From positions 5,456,001 to 5,520,000 of the forward strand of contig OZ005707.1 of NCBI GenBank assembly GCA_963930775.1: a DNA stretch of 64,000 nt, written 5' to 3'. How positions within the stretch are numbered: position 1 is the stretch's first letter; each line of letters opens with the position of its first letter. Made by a program: the position numbers and the translations under genes. Shown here piece after piece: positions 36,101-45,051 of this stretch. A model generated the notes under the pieces. The model saw only the letters and a program-made list of their open reading frames with translations, did not search any database and was not told the DNA's origin. Origin of the DNA: Cliona cf. orientalis (lineage: Eukaryota; Porifera; Demospongiae; Clionaida; Clionaidae).

Positions 36101-36994
36101 GCTTCTCGTGACTTCGTAGTGCTCAGCCTCGACGGATCTCGTGCTGTTGATGAGCACTTGGATGAAGATCAACCAGCCACAGTACTGTCAGCTCTCGACC
36201 ACTATGTCTCTCGGCCTGCCACTGCTCAGTTTCAGAGCATGACTCTACTCTGCTTTGTCCAGCAGTACACTATGCCCAGGGAGTCCACATCTGAGCCATC
36301 CAAGAGAAGAAAGAACGTGGTCGTCATAGTCAGGCCATACTATTCACCCGATCCACATGGTCCCAACTATGAGCAGTACTGTCAGCAGAAACTCATGCTT
36401 CATGTGCCATTTCGCCATCAGAATGAACTACTCGGTAGCAACACCACCTTCACTGCTGCCTATGCCAACTTCCTCCAATCTGGCAACATTCCTTCATCTT
36501 TGGAAGATGACATCCACCGACTTCAAGAGTTATCTCAAGAACCTTCAGAGGATGATGACTCTGAAGTAAGTTGACTTAAAATATCATGCACTCCTCAACA
36601 CAGAACCATGCACTCTTTGTACATATAATTAAATATAACTCTTCTAAATATTAGGATCAGAGAGATCAACAACCCAACCAGCAGCCTACCAGGGCTGTGG
36701 AAGAATGGATGCTCATCTGTCAAAGCAACGCTGACCTACAGCCAAGCGCAGAGACTCAAAATGATGCTGACTGGTCAGCAGGATCACAAGCATATCCCAA
36801 CGTGGAGGAGTTGCCAACATTCATCTCTCGGCACCGCGAGGCAGCTGGACAACAGTCGTTCACCACCTCAGCTGACCCTCGCAATCTACAAGGAAAGCAG
36901 CTCCAAGCCTACACCCTCATACAGGAACATGCTGAGGCTCATCATTCACCACCGCTGAGACTAATAGTCTCCGGGACAGCCGGCACAGGGAAGT
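33136..36994 (+). pseudogene. Helitron Rep and start of PIF1-like helicase, interrupted
   Basis: Exons 33136-34089, 34199-36565 and 36655-36994. The N-terminus has repeats of AESAGEREARLQRM, then a Cys-rich stretch. The Rep domain shows the HUH signature in HRGSPHVHGLAWL (near 35385) and the paired tyrosines in VIEYCAKYATK (near 35900), as expected for rolling-circle nicking. An in-frame TAG at 34376-34378 breaks the second exon just before LSNSHRDFRVRR. The third exon enters the helicase and stops inside Walker A (SGTAGTGK), where the LTR element is inserted. Both breaks make the present copy inactive. Confidence 0.85.
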
Positions 36995-37236
36995 TGTTAC
37001 GTCTTGTACGTTTCGTTAGCGGAAAGATCTGATGCTAAAAACTGTATTATTGTCATGACACGATAACATATATATGATAGCACAAAGCAAGTAAAGGGCG
37101 GGCCGCTGGCGGCCAGCGCAAGACAAGAACAATGAACCGGGCAAAAGGTCCGGCCAACTAACACGCATGCGCATAGAAATCAATACATGCATACACTATA
37201 GAAATTGTCCAAGTTCAAGTTCGATAATATACAACA
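36995..37236 (-). repeat. 3' LTR (element orientation)
   Basis: 242 bp, identical to 41199-41440. It follows the purine tract directly. Confidence 0.95.
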
Positions 37237-37244
37237 TCCCTCCC

Positions 37245-40200
37245 TCACCAGGTTTGGGAGTCGAACCGTTCTGGAGCTCGGCGTTGTCGAGTTGGGTATC
37301 GCCGGCTCTCGGTGGAGGGATCAGGTGCACTTGGCTCCTCGGGTGGAGTGAGTTCCGTGGGCTCCTCTGGTGTTTCAGTCTCTGGGTTATCGATAACGTC
37401 AGGTTCTCGAGGCTCAGGTGTATCTGGAATGTCCACATCTATCTCACTATCATCAGAGACAGTCTCGGACCTTTGATGGTCCTTTATGTGGTCCACGTGT
37501 CGTTTCCAGAGTCTGCCTCCCGAGACATCAACAAGGTAAGTCAACGGTCCTATCTTTTGAGCAATCACTCCAGGAACCCAGTCTGGACCAGATCCACCAA
37601 AACTTCTCGCCATCACCGGGGCACCTATGTCAAAGTTTCTCAGTCTTGTGGATCCTTGTTTCTGTTCTATCTCTCTCGACTGGCTTTGTCGGACAGTTCT
37701 ACCAAGATTTGGTCTCAACAGATCAAGGCGAGTGTGTAAACTCCTCCCCATCAGCAACTCACACGGTGGCACTCCTGTTGTGGAATGTGGGGTTGTGCGA
37801 TAGGTCAACAAGAAATTATCCAACTGGTGTGCTAATGTCAGTCCTCCACTTCGTCCTGTTTTCATCGCTTCCTTGAAGGTACGGACGAACCTTTCAGCTT
37901 CGCCATTCGTGGCGGGGTGATAAGGAGAGGATTTCGTGTGTTTGATTCCGTTTGCCTTGACAAATTCGACGAATTCGGTTGACGTAAACTGCGGACCATT
38001 GTCCGACACTAACTGTTCGGGAATGCCATGCGTGGCAAACATGTGATGTAATGCAGTGATAGTCTTAGCGGTTGTTGTTTGCGACATTTCGACTACTTCA
38101 GCCCATTTGGAATGAGCGTCCACTGCGATCAGAAAGTTCTTGTTGAGAAAGGGGCCCGCAAAATCGATATGAACCCTCTCCCACGGGCGACTTGGCCATG
38201 TCCAGGGGTGTAGGGGTGCTTTTACTGGAGCTTGTTTCACAGCAGCACATGCTGAGCAAGACTTCGCTACTTGCTCTAGATCTCGGTCAATACCCCTCCA
38301 CCACACGTAACTTCGGGCTACTGCCTTCATTTTAGCAATCCCAAGGTGCTCTTTGTGTAGCTCTGCCATAACTTTCGCTTTCAAGGAGTGGGGTATGATG
38401 ACTCGGCCACCCCACAATAGGCAGCCTTCCTCAACTGTAAGCTCGGCCATCTTCGAGTGGTAAATTTTGAGAGTGTCAGGAATTTGCTCCGGCCATCCCT
38501 TCTGTGTGTAAATCTTCACTTTGCTGAGGATCGGATCTCGCTGTGTTGCATTTCGAACGGCTTGGCTTGTCACCGGTAGACTCTCTATCTGGCGAATATG
38601 ATACATGCGGGTCTCAGATGGTTGTACGGGGGTTGTTGTGGGCAAGGGCAGTCTCGAAAGGGCATCGGCGTTGCCGTGTGCGTCTGTAGAGCGGAACTCG
38701 ATGTGGTACTTGTATGCCGAGAGGAGTATCGCCCATCTCTGTAGTCTTGCAGCTGCGACTGCGGGGACTCCCTTCTTTGGTCCCAGTATGCTAACGAGGG
38801 GCTTGTGGTCTGTCACAAGTGTGAAATCTCGACCGTACAAGTACGTGTGAAACTTTCGAACTCCGTAGATCAATGCCAATGCTTCTTTGTCTATTTGCGA
38901 ATAGTTTCTTTCACTCTTGGTGAGGGCACGTGAGGCAAAGGCAATTGGCTTCTCCTCTCCGCTTGGCAGGACGTGTGAAATAACTGCTCCTAACCCATAC
39001 TGCGAAGCGTCAGCAGCGAGGCGGAGAGGCAATGTTGGGTTGTAGTGCGTCAGGAGGTTGGACGTTGTCAACAACTGCTTGGCTGTGTTAACTGCTTGTG
39101 TACATTCGGCAGACCAGCTCCACTTTCTATTCTTTTGTAGCAGATCGTTCAAAGGCTGGATTATGGTTGCAAGGTTTGGCAAAAATTTCCGGTAGTAGTT
39201 CAAAAGGCCTAAAAATGACCTTAGCTGCTGAACGTTCTGTGGCATAGGGGCCCTCTCGATTGCGGCAATCTTCTCCTGCGTAGCTTGTATGCCGTTTGCG
39301 TCCACTCTGTGCCCCAGATACTCGACAGCGTCCTTCAAAAATGAGCACTTGCTTCGCTTCATGCGGATACCATACTTCTGAAGTCTGCGCAATACTTCGT
39401 CAAGGTTTCGAAGGTGCTCATCCGTGGTAGCCCCCGTCACCAGAATGTCATCAATATAGCACATTGTGCCCGGGACACCCTGCAATATGGTGTCCATCAC
39501 TCTCTGAAACAAAGCGGGGGCTGATGCTATGCCGAAGGGTAGGCGCTTAAACCGGTATAGACCTCGGTGCGTGTTGACAGTACAGTACTCCTGCGAGTCG
39601 GAGTGTAGTTCAAGCTGTAGATAAGCTTGTTTCAAATCCAGCTTGGTGAAACGTTTTCCACCAGCCAGGGTTGCTAGCAAATCGTCGACCTTCGGTAGTG
39701 GGTACTGATCCACTGCGAGCGCCTGATTCACTGTGACCTTAAAATCGCCACACAAGCGTACTCGACTATCAGGCTTAGGCACTGCGACAATCGGGGTCGC
39801 CCACTCGCTGTGCGTCACTTTTTCGATAATTCCTTCTCTCTCTAAACGATCCAGCTCATCCTCAATGGCGGTACGGAGAGCGAATGGCACTGTACGTGCC
39901 TTGAAAAACTTGGGTTTCACTGCGGGATCAACATTCAATTCAGCACAAAAGGTCTTAATTGTACCCAGCTCCTCGCTGAAAAGTTCAGCGTACTTGTCGA
40001 GGAGGTATTCTAGGCTTCCTTCTTCATGCTTGCTTAAGGCGTGGACTTCTTTCCAGTCCAGCCGAAGGTGTTTCAACCAGTCTCTCCCCAAGAGACTTGG
40101 ACCTTGTCCCGCTACTATGGTCAACACTAGCTCTTGGGACTGGCCATTATGTTGCACCCGTACCACACTCTCTCCCTTAACAGACAATCTCTCCCCTGAA

Positions 40201-41186
40201 TATGTCTTAAGGAGGATGTTAGATTCCCTCAGTTCCACCCCTGGCAGTAACTCTTTGAACTGGGTCTCTGACATGATTGTCATGGCTGCCCCTGTATCTA
40301 ACTCCATATAGACAGGCTTATCATTAATTTCCATAGGTACCTTAATTGGGGGTGTGGTTCCTCCTCCTACTGTGTACAATGGGAGTTGCTCGTCATCCTC
40401 TGGTTCTGAGTTGGCTTCAGCGGTGACATACTTTGTTTGTGGTCGGTGCTCCCTGCTGTATCGCTTTGTACGGCGAGGCGGATGTGCCTTTGCTGATTTC
40501 TTCGGTGATCGACATGCTGCCGCAATGTGTCCACGCTTGCCACAGTTGTGACAGTCAACGTCTTTGAAACGACACTCTTTCTGGTCGTGATTTGTTTTGC
40601 CACATCGATAGCACGCTTTCGTTGATACTTTGTTCACTGCAGGCTCCGTGGTTTTTAGCGATTTTGCACTTTTCTCAGCTGCCTCCATACCTAATGACAC
40701 TTCCTGTGCCTTTGCAAGTGAGAGGTCAGCCACAGTGAGCAACTTCTTTTGAATCGATTCACTCCGTAGACCACACACAAGGCGGTCTCTCAGGGCCTCT
40801 TCGAGGTAAGCCCCAAACTCACAGTGCGTTGACAGCCTGCGAAGCTCAGCCAGGTATTCAGAAATCGACTCACCTCCGGCTTGAGCACGGCGATGAAAAT
40901 GAAATCTCTCCGCTATGACGATATGTTTGGGCTCGTAATGGGCTTTCAGAACCTCCACCAGGTCTTTGTACGACTTCTCCTGGGGACGGGTGGGTGACAC
41001 GAGATTTCGAAGGAGAGAATAGGTCTTGCTACCAATTAGACTCAGAAACACTGCCACTTTCTTCTCGTCAGCGACGTCATTTGCTGCGAAAAATAACTCG
41101 ACTCGTTCCGTGTACGAGGAGAAAAGTTCGTTCTCCGGAGAGTACTCCTGAATGCGTCCCAGCATCGGGGCTGTGGCAGTGGCCAT
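37245..41186 (-). CDS. Gypsy gag-pol polyprotein
   Basis: Single uninterrupted frame of about 1313 aa from the first ATG at 41186, although the frame is open from 41198. N to C on the minus strand: a capsid-like region (residues about 15-165), two CCHC zinc knuckles (CYRCGKTNHDQKEC and CHNCGKRGHIAAAC), an aspartic protease with DTGA, a reverse transcriptase with LPFGIASAP and YIDD, an RNase H (AADASQYGLGAV), and an integrase with HHCC finger and a DDE core (DNGPQFTS, HPATNGEAERF). The C-terminal tail is Pro/Glu-rich. Gag and pol are fused without frameshift. All catalytic signatures are present. The start lies only 13 bases after the 5' LTR. Confidence 0.93.
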   Translation of the reverse strand: MATATAPMLGRIQEYSPENELFSSYTERVELFFAANDVADEKKVAVFLSLIGSKTYSLLRNLVSPTRPQEKSYKDLVEVLKAHYEPKHIVIAERFHFHRRAQAGGESISEYLAELRRLSTHCEFGAYLEEALRDRLVCGLRSESIQKKLLTVADLSLAKAQEVSLGMEAAEKSAKSLKTTEPAVNKVSTKACYRCGKTNHDQKECRFKDVDCHNCGKRGHIAAACRSPKKSAKAHPPRRTKRYSREHRPQTKYVTAEANSEPEDDEQLPLYTVGGGTTPPIKVPMEINDKPVYMELDTGAAMTIMSETQFKELLPGVELRESNILLKTYSGERLSVKGESVVRVQHNGQSQELVLTIVAGQGPSLLGRDWLKHLRLDWKEVHALSKHEEGSLEYLLDKYAELFSEELGTIKTFCAELNVDPAVKPKFFKARTVPFALRTAIEDELDRLEREGIIEKVTHSEWATPIVAVPKPDSRVRLCGDFKVTVNQALAVDQYPLPKVDDLLATLAGGKRFTKLDLKQAYLQLELHSDSQEYCTVNTHRGLYRFKRLPFGIASAPALFQRVMDTILQGVPGTMCYIDDILVTGATTDEHLRNLDEVLRRLQKYGIRMKRSKCSFLKDAVEYLGHRVDANGIQATQEKIAAIERAPMPQNVQQLRSFLGLLNYYRKFLPNLATIIQPLNDLLQKNRKWSWSAECTQAVNTAKQLLTTSNLLTHYNPTLPLRLAADASQYGLGAVISHVLPSGEEKPIAFASRALTKSERNYSQIDKEALALIYGVRKFHTYLYGRDFTLVTDHKPLVSILGPKKGVPAVAAARLQRWAILLSAYKYHIEFRSTDAHGNADALSRLPLPTTTPVQPSETRMYHIRQIESLPVTSQAVRNATQRDPILSKVKIYTQKGWPEQIPDTLKIYHSKMAELTVEEGCLLWGGRVIIPHSLKAKVMAELHKEHLGIAKMKAVARSYVWWRGIDRDLEQVAKSCSACAAVKQAPVKAPLHPWTWPSRPWERVHIDFAGPFLNKNFLIAVDAHSKWAEVVEMSQTTTAKTITALHHMFATHGIPEQLVSDNGPQFTSTEFVEFVKANGIKHTKSSPYHPATNGEAERFVRTFKEAMKTGRSGGLTLAHQLDNFLLTYRTTPHSTTGVPPCELLMGRSLHTRLDLLRPNLGRTVRQSQSREIEQKQGSTRLRNFDIGAPVMARSFGGSGPDWVPGVIAQKIGPLTYLVDVSGGRLWKRHVDHIKDHQRSETVSDDSEIDVDIPDTPEPREPDVIDNPETETPEEPTELTPPEEPSAPDPSTESRRYPTRQRRAPERFDSQTW

Positions 41187-41198
41187 CTTCGTCGCCAA

Positions 41199-41440
41199 TG
41201 TTACGTCTTGTACGTTTCGTTAGCGGAAAGATCTGATGCTAAAAACTGTATTATTGTCATGACACGATAACATATATATGATAGCACAAAGCAAGTAAAG
41301 GGCGGGCCGCTGGCGGCCAGCGCAAGACAAGAACAATGAACCGGGCAAAAGGTCCGGCCAACTAACACGCATGCGCATAGAAATCAATACATGCATACAC
41401 TATAGAAATTGTCCAAGTTCAAGTTCGATAATATACAACA
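41199..41440 (-). repeat. 5' LTR (element orientation)
   Basis: 242 bp, identical to 36995-37236. Its transcripts would run leftward into gag-pol. Confidence 0.95.
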
Positions 41441-41445
41441 GAAGT

Positions 41446-43124
41446 CTTACTTGATCCACTGCTTGAGACTTCTCCTTGACCATCGTGTACGTGTAGCAGC
41501 ACCCACTGGCGTTGCCGCCTTCAACATCGAAGGCCACACACTCCACTCACTCCTCAGCCTCCCAGTCAAGGGAGACTTCAAAGATTTACAAGGAGAACGG
41601 CTACATGACATGCAGCAGTCACTGGCAGATATGGAATACCTGATCATTGATGAAATGTCCATGGTTGGAAGGAAGTTTCTAGGACAAGTTGACCAACGTC
41701 TTCGTCAGGTGTTTCCTCGTCAAGCTGATACACCGTTTGGAGGCTGCTCATGCTTACTCTTTGGAGATTTTGGACAGCTTCCTCCTGTGATGGATCTACC
41801 CCTCTACACCACCGTGTCACGTTCTCCTTTGTCTGACCAAGGCAGTGCTGCATACCAACTCTTTGACCGTGCCATTGTCCTAAAGCAAGTGATGCGTCAG
41901 TCTGGACAAGATTTTGACCAGGTGTTATTCCGTGACATCCTGCTTCGTCTGAGAGATGCTAAGCTCACCATCAGTGACTGGGAACAGCTAATGAAACAGA
42001 CACCCACAGAAGTATCAGACTTGGCACCATTCACCAATGCTCTTCATCTTCACCCAACAATTGAAGCTGTTGTAGAGCACAACATCACAAGACTCCGTGC
42101 TAGTGGCCACCCAGTAGCTATCATCAAGGCCGTCCACAGCGGACCAAATGCTTCTAAAGCCTCATCAGAAGATGCTGGTGGTTTGGAGTCCATCATCTGT
42201 CTTGCACACAATGCTCGTATCATGCTCACTTCAAACCTCTGGGTGGATATGGGACTTGTCAATGGTGCCATGGGAACTGTCATGGCCATCTGTTATCGTA
42301 GTGGAGAATCACCTCCCAACTTGCCAATCGCAGTCACAGTAAGATTTGACTCGTATAGAGGACCTACTCTGTCTGATGGAACTGTTCCCATCACTCCACT
42401 TCGCCGCACCTGGTCTGCATCAGGAGGTTCATGTTCACGTCTACAACTCCCTCTCAAGCTAGCCTGGGCCGTCACCATACATAAATCTCAAGGCCTCACT
42501 TTGGACAAGGTGGTTATAGATGTCGGAAAGAAGGAATTCTCAGCTGGATTAACATTTGTTGCCTGCTCACGTGTTCGTCGACTGAAGGATCTCCTCTTCG
42601 ATCCTCCATTTCCCTTCCAACGGATAGCAAACCTGGCTAACAGCCAACGCTTGCAGGAGAGGCTCTTAGAAGATACAAAGCTCCTTCTCCTCGATGGCAA
42701 CACAGTACCAGGTCTTCCTTCACCTTCCAGTTCTCCATTGATGAATTCTGAGTCAACCCCCAGCCCTCCCACCATTGATTCTACAATCTCCACCTCTGCC
42801 GAGATGCAGTCTAATACCCCCAGCCCTCCCACCATTTATTCCACAACCTCAAGCTCTCCCAAGATGCAGTCTAATACCCCCAGCCCTCCCCAGATGCAGT
42901 CTATTACCCCCAGCCCTCCTAATATTTATTGTATTACCCCAAGCCCTCCCATCATTTATTCAAATACACCAACTCCTCCTAATATGCAATCTGTTACCTC
43001 CACTCCTAGCCCTCCCAATATTTATTCTGTTACCCCAAGCCCTAATGTCATTCACTCAAATACACCAACCCCTCCCATGGCCAGTACGCATTATATCAAC
43101 CCCAGCTCTCCCAATATTTATTAA
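41446..43124 (+). pseudogene. Helitron PIF1-like helicase, remainder
   Basis: Continues the helicase after the LTR insertion. The lysine of GTGK lies before the element and SYLIHC follows after it. Visible are the Walker B region YLIIDEMSMVG, a TIHKSQGLTLDKV motif and a terminal SF1 helicase block. The last 120 residues are low-complexity repeats of SNTPSPPTIYS type. Stop at 43122-43124. Confidence 0.88.
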
Positions 43125-43218
43125 ATCCCCCTGTATAGTTTATAATATTGAATCCCTTCTTCTCTAAGTATTATTTACTACATCCCCAGCTAATCCTCCC
43201 CAACATTTTGATGATTAT

Positions 43219-43362
43219 GAAGAGAAGAGTGAAGTCCTGCAAAGAGAAGATTGAAGTCCTGCAAAGAGAAGAGTGAAGTCCAAAGAGAAGAAAGAAGAGT
43301 GAAATCCTGCCAAGAGAAGAGTGAAGTCCTGCCAAGAGAAGATTGAAGTCCAAAGAGAAGAC
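43219..43362. repeat. 21-bp minisatellite near Helitron right end
   Basis: About six imperfect copies of AGAGAAGAKTGAAGTCCTGCA, some shortened to the CCAAAGAGAAG form. The chance minus-strand ORFs here reflect this repeat. Confidence 0.8.
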
Positions 43363-43955
43363 TTAGATAGGCATGCTTTATGTACATGTATGTGTATGCA
43401 TACACACATTAGGTGGTGTGGGTTGGGAACCACCTCCACGTGGTCCACACTGGGATCTGCTGGCTAATTTAACTAAAATCATTACTACTTTCATTTCAAA
43501 AATTATTATTGTAATATTATTATTTTTATACTTACAAAGACTCCACATATTAAAGTAGCTAGCAGATGCAAAGTGTTCCCAATTTCCTTTTTTTTTTTTG
43601 TTTCAAATCAAAACAGTACTTCATACTATACTATACAGATATTCAAATTCAATGCGCAAAGCTCAGGCTTGCCCCAAATATGCCATGCATATCTCTAGTA
43701 TTATATAATATCATGGTGTGCCTTTGTCACCACATGATCTCTATTTCACGCATGTATGCAAACACTGTCAGGTGGGACTTCCCAAACCTACAACACCTGG
43801 GAGAAACAATTTCCCTCTCCAATAAACCGTAAGCATTGTATACTGTCAGTATTGCTGCATGGTAGATATTGTACAATACTGAAGGGGATTCGAGACTTTA
43901 GTATTAAGTGGTCTGACTCTTTTCTTAAATCTTATCATATTACTATAGTGTCCCC

Positions 43956-44119
43956 CAGAGGAGGTTGGTCACATATTCTAATTAGAGTGCATTTGCAATG
44001 TACGCCAATGTAACCCAGGTCAACCCACTGAGTCAGCGAAAACAATAAGTAACCCAGTATAATATTGATGCGCAATAATAAAATACACATTCTGCGAAAA
44101 TTGTGATCAACCTCCTCTG
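43956..44119. mobile_element. 164-bp inverted-repeat element at a splice acceptor
   Basis: Ends CAGAGGAGGTTGGTCACA and TGTGATCAACCTCCTCTG are 18-bp inverted copies with one mismatch. The flanking AGTGTCCCC is duplicated at 43947-43955 and 44120-44128 (9 bp). The duplicated stretch contains the acceptor AG and first exon bases of the tensin exon, so the rightmost copy still offers an acceptor. Copies A and B are empty sites. Confidence 0.9.
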
Positions 44120-44363
44120 AGTGTCCCCGGGCATGTGCCCACTCCTGGGTGAGTTCACCATTTTTTTTCAAGGGGACTTGAAGATAATATTAACCATTGT
44201 ATTCCATTCCATTCCATGTATATATAGGTGTTTTGGTCTTGTACTTCAACCTCCTGACAGCACTGGGAACAAATGCTTGGTATTTGCAGAGTTTGACTCC
44301 TCCCAGCCCATGACGTCAGTAGTCAACTACCTTCAGAGAGTAATAAGAAACAGATGTCAATAA

Positions 44364-45051
44364 TTATTATGCCAGGTGTTTTCATTATTAAATTAATGTT
44401 TATAAATTATTACTCTATGACATTAATATCATGTTTATTTTCCTCATCATCTCTGTATGTTAAGTTGTTTGATGCGATTTGCACTGTAACAGTTCCTCAT
44501 TTTGTTAATAATGAACATTTAGTCAGTTCCATAAAAATCTTAATATTAAAGCTACTTCACACTATTAAATATTTATACAGTTTTATAGCACACATATTAT
44601 AATTTTAAGGCTCGATGGTAGTGGAAATACTAATGTATCAAACACAGTACTATGCACAAAATGTCATATTATTAGAAATCTTGCATTTGGGAAACTTATC
44701 CATGTACAATATTGTATGACATTGTACATAATTTTTTCTATACAAGTTCAATAAATACTAGGCATCATACATACATATTATAGTAGATACATTCTGTATG
44801 TGCTGAAAGCAGCTATAGATCTACCAGCATGCGCTCTGAGGCTGGAATCAAAGTTATGTTAGATCCAGTGTTGCCTCCCTTCCGTGAGTAAGTAGATGTG
44901 GAACAGGGTCGTTAGACGTAATCGGGTGATGTAATCTAAGTAGCCTACTAGGAGCGGAGATGCTTTGTGGCGTTTCAACTTTGTCTACGAAGTATGTACA
45001 CATAGATCGCCAATAGCTTATTAACATAATCAGATTCGTGCTGATGCAAGC
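44364..45051. other. intergenic before CARD-SH2 gene 2
   Basis: Includes sequence shared with the regions downstream of other tensin tails (CTCTGTATGTT near 44453). The rest is AT-rich and holds the presumed promoter. No coding sequence is supported. Confidence 0.5.

Larger units (their letters stand above)
36995..41440 (-). mobile_element. young Ty3/Gypsy LTR retrotransposon
   Basis: LTRs at 36995-37236 and 41199-41440 are 242 bp each and identical base for base when I compare them. They begin TGTT and end AACA. Host GAAGT is duplicated at 36990-36994 and 41441-41445. On the minus strand the order is LTR, TTGGCGACGAAG (primer-binding region), one gag-pol frame, purine tract GAGGGAGGGA (37237-37246), LTR. 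Identical LTRs and an open frame mean recent insertion. Confidence 0.95.
32831..43678 (+). mobile_element. Helitron-type Rep/helicase element with terminal inverted repeats
   Basis: Left end TTTGGGGCGAGCCTGAGC (32831-32848) and right end GCTCAGGCTTGCCCCAAA (43661-43678) are 18-bp inverted copies with one mismatch, flanked by TA on both sides. The left flank matches the tensin intron up to ...GACACTCTAT, as in copy A near 12722. Copy homology resumes at TCATGGTGTGCC (about 43711). The element carries a Rep-helicase gene on the + strand, a nested LTR retrotransposon, and a 21-bp minisatellite near the right end. Without the retrotransposon it would be about 6.4 kb. Classical Helitrons lack inverted repeats and target duplications, so either this is a Helitron-like variant or a Helitron captured in another element. 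Confidence 0.75.
27982..44363 (+). pseudogene. tensin-like gene C, broken by frameshift and insertions
   Basis: Paralogue of tensin-like A. Recognisable exons: 27982-28043, 28126-28223, 28274-28603, 28807-28906, 28960-29034, 29117-29704, 29888-30071, 30298-30627 (SH2, MPYWYRPQFSR, SFIVRDS), 31059-31154, 31677-31829, 31989-32171, 32407-32481, 43772-43828, 44122-44148, 44228-44363. Exon 1 of copy A has decayed here (its donor GTAGGT reads ATAGCT). The first PTB exon carries an extra TGGCA at about 32033, shifting the frame to a TGA at 32054-32056. A 10.8 kb element splits the intron after 32481, and a 164-bp element sits at the acceptor of the next-to-last exon. The N-terminal part up to the SH2 remains open, so a truncated SH2 protein is possible. 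Calling it a pseudogene rests on the frameshift and lost first exon. Confidence 0.75.

Noticed and set aside
37418..40551. Plus-strand ORFs of 65-192 codons across the Gypsy element
   Set aside because: They are shadows of the intact minus-strand gag-pol frame and show no domain of their own.
43219..43362. CRISPR-like array
   Set aside because: The 21-bp units are contiguous and degenerate, without spacers, inside a eukaryotic transposon.
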